DNA from: Chromera velia
Taxonomy: Eukaryota > Sar > Chromeraceae
NCBI GenBank assembly: GCA_018398765.1
Contig: JAHBMJ010005745.1
Coordinates: 138,832 to 168,831, forward strand
Reading direction: 5' to 3'
Length of the DNA: 30,000 nucleotides
The notes beneath the pieces were generated by a model. That model was not told the origin of the DNA. It saw nothing but the letters and a program-made list of their open reading frames with translations, and did not search any database. The first letter of the stretch is position 1. Each line of letters opens with the position of its first letter. A program made the position numbers and the translations under genes. Below, in pieces: positions 23,457 to 30,000 of this stretch.

Positions 23457-23542
23457 TGTGTGTGTGTGTATGTGTGTGTATGTGTGTGTATGTATGTGTA
23501 TGTATGTGTATGTGTGTGCATGTATGTGTATGTATGTGTATG

Positions 23543-23585
<43 letters not shown>

Positions 23586-25419
23586 AATGACCTGCAGGTT
23601 TTCAGGGACTTCATGGGCCACAGCACGTACCTGTACCCTCGGAGAGCGAATCTCTCGACCGTGCTGCACATCTTAATGAAACCCCAGAACTTTGAGTGAG
23701 TGAGTGAGTGAGTGAGTGAGTGAGTGATTGGGTTGTATGTGTGTGTGTAAGTGCTATCCTGCTCTCCCGCTCTGTTTCCTCTTTCATTGACCTCCCCCCT
23801 TTCTCTCTCGACGTGATTTATCCATTCCCTCTCTGATCTCCGCCACTGTCCTGTCCTCTTTCATGAATCCTCTCCTGGCTGACTGACTGACTGGCTAACA
23901 GGCCTTTCGTTTTCGATCCACTTCCCTCCTTTTGTGAACGTCGTCGTGCAGGTGCGTGTTTGTGTCAGACAGCGCCGACGTAGACCTCCAGGCACCCACA
24001 GAGGGTGTGGTGGACCTGGATGAAAACCAATTGCAAGAAAAACTGGCAGGTGTTGCAAGGTAAGCTGAGGAAAGCGGCAGGCGGACAGTCAGGCATGCAG
24101 GCAGTTGTTCAGCCAGACATGAAGGCATCTAGGCAGGGGGTCCATTAGCGGAACCCACACGGAGTCATTCTGTCCTTCACTGACTCAATCACAAGCTCGC
24201 AAAGGAGAGTCAGAGATTCATTCGATCCCTCATGCGACCAACCAACCAAGCATTCAACAAGGCAGGCAGCCAGCGATGGACGCAGGCAACGATTATCTTT
24301 TCTTTTCGACGAGTTCCTCGATCGTTTGTCTTCCTCCCTCAGATTTCCTTCCCTTTCCTCTGCTGTCCTTGTCTCTTTTCTGACAGATCCCTGGAGACCT
24401 GCACCAACCTAGAGCTCCAGCTGAGCAGACAGATGGACCTCTTTCGCACCCTGCCCCCCCCCATGAGCCCCGAAGAGGCGGCGCAGAGGACCCACGCGTC
24501 CCGGCAGGTGGGGGACCAACTGCGATCTACCCAGCGGTCCCTGCTGGAACTCCAAATCGTGCACCAACAAGTATCCAACCAGGTCAGCTAGGAGACATGC
24601 ATTTATTTTCATACAGAATCATAAATGAAAGAATTCTGTATGAAAATAAATTTAAACACCAAATCGTGCACCAACAAGTATCCAATCAGGTCGGGAGACG
24701 GGTATCCGAGCAGATAGGCAGGCAGGCTTCAGAGAACACTCACTTGCTTGAAGTCTACGTTTTCAGGTACATCCAGAAGATGGCCCTCTTGTGTACTTAC
24801 ATAATTTCTTCCAAGAATTGTGTACTAGCGGACATTGGAAAATCGTCCGAAGATGCAGACCGACATAATCAATCCACTTTTTCCAAGTCCACGGAAAATT
24901 CATGTGCGTGTAAGTGACCACCCTTGGCATCACTCGATTGCCTTCAGTTAGTGTAAGGCTTCGCGTATCTAATAATGAGAAATTTGGATCGAACGGGTCC
25001 CTGAAGACAGACAGATGCTGAGTGCATCCATGCAGATCATGTTGAACCAGAGGCTCCAAGCACGTAAAGGGCAAATGCAAAAGTTGACGGATAAAAATGG
25101 TTGGTGGCTTTTGTTTATGAAGACAGCCTGTTTCTGTCCGTCTGACTGACTTACTTACGTACTGACTCCCGCACCCCCTCGCCCTCTCTCGATCGATAGT
25201 GTTACTTCCATTGCTTGAATTCATCTGCTTTCATTTTGGAGGTTTTGCTTCCTCTCCATCGTTCCTTCTCATGCTATCACTGGCTGGTGTTTTCGTGCAC
25301 GAACGCTCAAAATCGCCTTTTCTTCTTCTTTGCTCGACCCATGTTCCTCTGACTTCACACTACCTGTGGTCTCGGGGTCTCATCAGCTCCCTGCGTCGCT
25401 CTCCGTGCCTGTCTGTCGC

Positions 25420-25475
<56 letters not shown>

Positions 25476-25495
25476 TCTCTCCCTCTCTCTCTCTT

Positions 25496-25541
<46 letters not shown>

Positions 25542-26164
25542 CACTGACAGGAGGAGGGAGAGCGGGGAGCCTCGACTTTTCGAGCCTTGAGGCAAAATGG
25601 AGTCAGGTCAGTGTGTGAGTGAATGAGTGAATGAATGAGTGGGTGAGTGGATGGGTGAGTGAGTGAGTGAGTAAGTGAGCATCCGTGCATGATAGAAGTA
25701 CGGGCCGTGTTTCACTTTATCGGATCGCCCTGGAGACCCAGAACCGACTTTGATCCTTATCTGTGTCTGTCTGCGTGCGGGCGTGTGTGTGTGTGCTTGT
25801 GTGTGTTCAAAAAGTGCTATCACACGTTTGCTGTGATAAGTTTAGGGCACTTTGCCACAATTCAATGAGGACTAAAACTTGCGCAACTGCACGATTAGTT
25901 CCGGCATGCAAGAAACATTGATCATAATTCGATCATGCATGTAATTAATGAATGCGTGCGTCAATTCAGGTCCAAGATGCGTTAATTAATTATTGATAAT
26001 GCGTGCGTCAATTCAGGTCCAAGATGCCCAACGGATTGCCGCGGCTCAACGAGACGAGGGAGCAGAGATTTTAGACTTGCGCGTGCGTCAGTGTTTGTTT
26101 CTCTGCAAAGGACGAGTGTCGTTTGTTGCTGTTCTTAGATTGGACGTGATATTGCTACATAAAG

Positions 26165-26218
<54 letters not shown>

Positions 26219-27061
26219 GGAGGGAGGGAGAGGGAGAGGGAGAGAGAGGGAGAAGGAGAAAGAAAAAAACATCCAGCTCTGTGTGGAAACAAAAACATTC
26301 TGCCCTCCATGATTTTTTCTCTATCCGTTCTCGGTTGTCGTTTTTTTTTAGTGCTCACGGTGTCCCTGTCTGCTTGTCTGCCTTCGTGTTTGTGGGCACG
26401 ATGGCATATTGGCTTGCCGGCTGGTCAGGATGACTGCTCATCTATATACATGCCTGTCCGTGCGGTTGTCTGCCAGTGTCTATCTGTCTCTCTCTCTCTC
26501 AGACTCTCTCTCGACTCCTCAAGCATGCTTACTTCCTGACTGACTGTCTGTTGGTCTGCTTGCCTGTCTATCTGTCTATCTGTCTGTTTGTCTGCCTGTC
26601 TGTCTGGCTGTCTGCCTGCAGGATCTGAATTGCTTCCTCCTGGACTGTATCAACGAGGGCAACCAGGACGGAAGGACAACGTTGAAGGCGAAGGATGTCG
26701 CCCATATAGCCAACGGAACTCCCCTCTCCATTCTTGCAAGTCTGTCAAGTCCTTTCAATTATATCTTTTTCTCTCTTTTCGACTTTCATGCAGACAGACA
26801 GACAGACAGACAGGCATGGATCCAGGCGTTGAGACACGCAGAAAGAAATTTTCCTTTTGAGTCTGAACGATGAGCCACAAGCTCAGGAGCTGGATAGACA
26901 GACATAAGATGTATTTCGAATTCTTTTAAGATACAGCAATGCATGGAGAAATGGTCGGATCGATGCATAGATGGACGAATGGCGGCTCACATGGAGGGAA
27001 TGAATCGTGGGGAAGGGGAGGAAATGAATTCCTTTGTGACCACACACACACTGACACACAC

Positions 27062-27104
<43 letters not shown>

Positions 27105-29759
27105 GACGTACACAGACTCAGACCCACAGACTCACAGACCTCTTTTTGCGTGCACGCACATGCAGACCGATCCCGACTGAACGCATACAAGGGCATGAAC
27201 TACGATGCCCCTGTCTCTTTGGCAGTCCAGGCGCTTGAGCCTTGCCCGTACGTTCCGATTTTCAAGGAGGGAAAGCTGATGGGATTTCTCTCCGTCTCAG
27301 ACATTCTCAAAAGAATAGAGGTACGTTGGTGTTGGAGGTGTCATAGGTCAATACATTAGCAAGGGAACAGCGGAGGAGAGATGAGTGGAATGGAAATAGG
27401 TGGGATTCAAGTTGACAGTGTAGTGCAGTGCAGCACATTTTTTCCTTCTAAAGAGAGAGATACACTCTCTCTCTGATCTGTGATCAATGCGGGGAAGAAA
27501 ATGAAGTGAGTCAGCAAACCTACCTGCGTCGTCCCACCCAGGCTTTCTCACTCACTTCCTTTATTTTCTTCGATGGCACCCCCTCTCTCTCAGTTGTTGA
27601 CGCATGTCTGCTCGACCTGCGCCTTCGTCTCTGCTCGCAGGCAGCAAATATGCGAAACTCGGTCACGAAGGCACTGGTCAGCCAGTTTAGCTTTCTCACA
27701 TCATGCATGTGCATGCAAGAGGACAATGCGTGAACCAATACAGCTTCCATACCTGTCACGACAGGTGGGGGGCAGATGGATGGGTGACACAAGATCTCTC
27801 TGACAAGAAATTTGCGTGAATGTGCATGTATGCATGCTCGTACGTATTAGAATATGTATGTACACTTCAGTGCATGGATCGCCAGGCCCGCTGTTCGATT
27901 TGAAAACCCCTTGTGCCCTCTTTTCTGCGGAGCTCTTTCTCCCTGCCCTGCGCACGTATGTTTGTTTTGTGTGGCTCTTCTCTCCTCTCCCATCCCTTCA
28001 TTGTCACCTGTTTGTGGGATTCTCACTCAGTCACTCGAACACACACTTATTCCTATTTTCTTTTCTTCTCTTCTCTTTTTTTCAGGGCGACTCTTGGACA
28101 GTCACAGGGAACATTCGGCCTCTCTTCGTGGTGGAAGAAAACGATTCGCTTCTCAAGGTTGGTTCGATTTTTCGTCAAGTCTGCCTAGACCAGAAATGGC
28201 TGCCTGTTTAGCTTGCTGGCGGTCAGGTATCCAGTCAAAAGTGAAAGGAGTAGTCCAACTCCTGACGCATGAGTGCTCTCCTAATCAAATCAAGTCGTTC
28301 TTTTTTCATGACTCGTGTCCCAGTCACCGAGATCTTTCTTGCTTCTCCTTGGATGCTTGTCGATTGTTCTGCTTGACAACGTTTTCTGTGTTTCCTTTTC
28401 CCTTCATTCCCGCAGGCCATGTGGGTCCTGAGGGACTGCTGTGAGTGCCTCATTCCAGTGGTTGACACAGAGAGCAGGAGGGCGATCATTGGAGTCTTCC
28501 ACGCAAGATTTCTCGCTGTGAGTGAGTAAGTGACTGAATGAGCGCGGCCTTCAGCTTCGTTGTGGCACTGTTCATGCAGAAAAATTCAAACAATCATCGG
28601 TTCTACAGCCATCTTTTGTCTTCCCCTTTGCCAGACGTGCGCACAAGTTTGATTGGACATAGCAGAAGTTTCACTCATGTTTCCATTCTCTTCTTCTTCT
28701 GACTGGTAGAAGTGCGCCTTTCCATTCAGCAGATTGGGTCAGTTGAGACCGACATATCTGGTAGCCTTCAAATCTGGTCGTGCATGCGTCAGTTTGAACA
28801 CACACATTCAGATACAAAATTGATGAGGGTGGCTTTTCATCCCTGTCTGCAGATTCTACTCAGACACACGGACAGGTTCAGTGAGGACGTGCTGAACGAG
28901 CCCGTGGTCAGCTTTCAAAGATACGGGGATGTCTCATAACATTGGGATAGACAGCCCGGCATGCAGGGTGTTGCTGTCTTGCTTTAATCTTTGGACACAC
29001 ATATTACTTCCACCTCCTACAGCACTTCTCTGCCAGCTGCCCTCTTATTTGTCCCGGAATTCTATTTTAGTGTCTATCTCTGTCTCCCTCGCACGTGCTT
29101 GCCTCTCTGTTGCTCTTGTCACCCACTTCCACCGCTCCCTCTCCAATGGTCGTTCCACTGTCATCCTCTCACTGGCGATGCAATTGTCTCTCCCTCTTTC
29201 TTTCCTCCCATGCATCTTTGTGTACATCCATTCATTCATTCCTGCAGATTGAATTCATTCACACGGTGAACTCGGAATTCCCCGACCTCGTCAGTCGCGC
29301 ACCTGGCTTTTGTTTGTTTCTTCCTTTTTCCCGCTCAACGTAACCTTCACTGCCGATGCAACGCTTGTCTGTCGCCTTTATCGCCAAATAGAGATCGACT
29401 CTCCACCCATTTAGCTCTCTATTTTATTTGTGTGTATCGCGTGCACTCTGTATCGCTTTCTCTTTGCCCCTTCTTCTCTTTCTTCCCCCCCCCTGTTTAT
29501 GTGTGTGTGTGTGTGTGTGTGTGTGTGATTGTGCACCTGTCTGTCTGTTTGTCTGTTTGTCTGTTTGTTTGTCTGTCTGTCTGTCAGTCAGTCAGTCAGT
29601 CAGTCAGTCAGTCAGTCCAAAAGCGAATGTGCAACAATTAACCCGTTGGAAAGACGGACGGATGATCGATGGCCGGATGAATGCACGGATGGATCGGTGC
29701 TTCGATGCTTGCAGCGTCGGGTCCCCGTGGCGAGCGTGGACTCTCAAACCTCTATGGAT
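22455..29759 (+). CDS. Multi-CBS-domain protein, 3'-partial (about 14 exons)
   Basis: Exons: 22455-22544 (tentative), 22621-22983, 23598-23695, 23952-24059, 24387-24582, 26017-26082, 26622-26739, 27166-27320, 27641-27676, 28086-28157, 28416-28517, 28853-28930, 29248-29289 and 29715-29759. All are GT-AG and the phases agree throughout (523 codons, no stop). After a charged N-terminal part come CBS-like segments. CBS1 is VFRDFMGHSTYL...FECVFVSDS. CBS2 is DAPVSLAVQALEPCPYVPIF...LMGFLSVSDIL. CBS3 is PLFVVEENDSLLKAMWVLRD...CLIPVVD...IIGVFHARFL. CBS4 is LNEPVVSFQRYGD...IEFIHTVNSEFPDLRRVPVAS. A linker of about 100 residues with an E/Q/R-rich helix separates CBS1 from CBS2. CBS tandems typically bind AMP/ATP or similar; four in a row recall AMPK gamma/SNF4, but I cannot assign that family. 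The fourth CBS is incomplete, so the gene runs past the window. Confidence 0.8.
22621..22983 (+). CDS. CBS gene exon, N-terminal charged region
   Basis: 121 codons in phase 0/0 after the acceptor TGATGTGCAG, ending IAE at donor GTTGGT. It is rich in Glu, Lys, Arg and Gly with no recognised domain, and probably disordered. Confidence 0.7.
23213..23254 (+). repeat. (GGGA)n microsatellite in a CBS-gene intron
   Basis: A purine tetranucleotide array of about 10 units. Frames crossing it encode only repeated Gly/Arg/Glu. Confidence 0.95.
23380..23580 (+). repeat. 200-bp (GT)n / (GTAT) tract before the CBS1 exon
   Basis: A GT dinucleotide tract with interspersed GTAT units ends about 17 bp before the acceptor ACCTGCAG at 23590-23597. 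Long Cys/Val or His/Thr frames over it are spurious. Alternating GT of this length can adopt Z-DNA. Confidence 0.97.
23696..23728 (+). repeat. (GTGA)8 array at a 5' splice site
   Basis: The intron begins with eight units of GTGA, so the consensus donor GTGAGT is repeated every 4 bp from the exon edge. Only the first donor keeps the frame; the exon followed by the array reads GAG TGA, an immediate stop. Confidence 0.93.
24552..24692 (+). repeat. 34-bp exon-edge duplication flanking a hairpin
   Basis: The last 31 bases of the exon plus the first bases of the donor (24552-24585) recur at 24659-24692 with one mismatch (C to T), 107 bp downstream. Between them lies a perfect 19-bp inverted repeat, 24601-24619 against 24633-24651, with a 13-nt loop. 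Use of the second donor would put an in-frame TAG (24588-24590) into the message. Confidence 0.93.
25411..25540 (+). repeat. (CTGT)n-(CT)n-(GT)n compound tract
   Basis: Three simple repeats in series lead into a possible acceptor ACTGACAG at 25543-25550. Confidence 0.95.
25551..25606 (+). other. Doubtful exon candidate between CBS-gene exons
   Basis: Bounded by ACAG and GTCAGT, with a frame reading GGRAGSLDFSSLEAKWSQ. To join downstream it needs a previous exon ending one base into a codon, but the exon at 24387-24582 ends on a codon boundary. The other frames cannot join the next exon without a stop. It is either not used or needs a missing partner exon. Confidence 0.2.
25951..26027 (+). 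repeat. 30-bp direct repeat spanning an acceptor
   Basis: 25951-25980 is repeated exactly at 25998-26027. Both copies contain TTCAG|GTCCAAGATGC, the end of the intron and the first bases of the exon. The upstream acceptor would lead to an in-frame TGA within about 30 bases, so only the second copy is productive. Confidence 0.95.
26166..26263 (+). repeat. (CA)n-(GA)n tract
   Basis: A CA array is followed by GA and GGGA units inside an intron of the CBS gene. Confidence 0.95.
26540..26617 (+). repeat. (TCTG)n tract before a CBS-gene exon
   Basis: An imperfect TCTG/CCTG array runs into the acceptor TGCCTGCAG. It would serve as the polypyrimidine-like tract. Confidence 0.85.
27041..27110 (+). 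repeat. (CA)n tract
   Basis: A CA array with ACATAC interruptions, upstream of the exon that carries the second CBS motif. Confidence 0.95.
29500..29617 (+). repeat. (GT)n-(CTGT)n-(GTCA)n compound tract
   Basis: It lies between the last two CBS exons seen. The GTCA part (29582-29617) has about nine units, the same tetranucleotide seen at several donors, although here the intron's own donor is 290 bp upstream. Confidence 0.95.
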
Positions 29760-30000
29760 GTACGTCTGGTCCCTCTCGCTCGTCCGTGCTGGGAGGGAGG
29801 AGTGTTTTGCACGCGCTCTCTCTCTCTCATTCTTGTTCCTGCCATTGGTTCGAATGAAAAAGAAGTCAACCTTTTTAATGGTCAAGCATCTACCCGCTTG
29901 ATCACTAAACCTATGCTCTCCTGTCCCTTTTCTTCTACCATGCCGACGCATCTCATATCCTGTCCGTTGGCTGTTTCCTCTCTATTGCGTCCCATGAATT
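29760..30000 (+). other. Intron of the CBS gene running off the window
   Basis: It begins GTACGT after the RRVPVAS exon. No further exon with a CBS ending is visible before the window ends. Confidence 0.6.

Noticed and set aside
23143-23699. Long open frames of Cys/Val and His/Thr repeats on both strands
   Set aside because: They are translations of the (GT)n/(CA)n and (GGGA)n arrays and have no protein-like composition outside the short true exon at 23598-23695.
25199-25690. Open frames over the CT/GT array near 25400-25540
   Set aside because: Ser/Leu and Arg/Glu runs follow from the dinucleotide repeats.
26622-26800. GC-type donor at ATTCTT|GCAAGT
   Set aside because: The GT donor four bases later (GCAA|GTCTGT) gives the phase that joins to the next exon; the GC site does not.

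Overview
The window is nuclear DNA of an intron-rich unicellular eukaryote. Short exons (36 to about 400 nt, with a few longer ones) alternate with GT-AG introns of about 75 nt to 1.4 kb, and the introns are loaded with di- and tetranucleotide microsatellites. Gene density is low and there is no operon structure. The style resembles a complex-plastid alga or related alveolate/stramenopile (a chromerid such as Chromera is one possibility). The species is a guess: nothing in the window fixes it.

Layout. (1) 203-2615, plus strand: the last five exons of a poly(ADP-ribose) polymerase, covering the C-terminal catalytic domain with the full His-Tyr-Glu triad; the 5' part lies outside the window. 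(2) 3486-7178: two 460-bp direct repeats with TG...CA ends and a TATA-like box enclose 2.8 kb, which looks like a small, probably non-autonomous or decayed LTR retroelement. (3) 7179-10148: no gene I can defend, a (GACA)n array and a run of degenerate minus-strand ORFs. (4) 10149-11022: a composite of two tandem repeat families, A (about 194 bp) and B (about 227 bp). (5) 11023-14627: a visibly A+T-rich block with no clear gene. (6) 14628-20553, minus strand: a multi-exon gene that I assembled from phase-matched exons; its first exon carries an F-box-like motif. (7) 20865-21896: a second A+B repeat locus in the same order and orientation as the first. (8) 22455 to beyond 29759, plus strand: a gene for a multi-CBS-domain protein. 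Thirteen exons agree in reading phase, and the fourth CBS repeat is still open at the last exon seen, so the gene continues past the window.

The three genes do not form an obvious pathway. PARP acts in NAD-dependent ADP-ribosylation, F-box proteins are usually substrate adaptors of SCF ubiquitin ligases, and CBS tandems usually bind adenine nucleotides, but linking them here would be speculation. The most interesting signals are structural. Several 5' splice sites have expanded into tandem arrays of their own donor tetranucleotide (GTCA, GTGA, GTCT). One long intron of the CBS gene carries decoy copies of its flanking exon boundaries at both ends. The two LTR-like copies differ by 17 changes, all of them transitions. 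I found no convincing previously undescribed multi-gene system.
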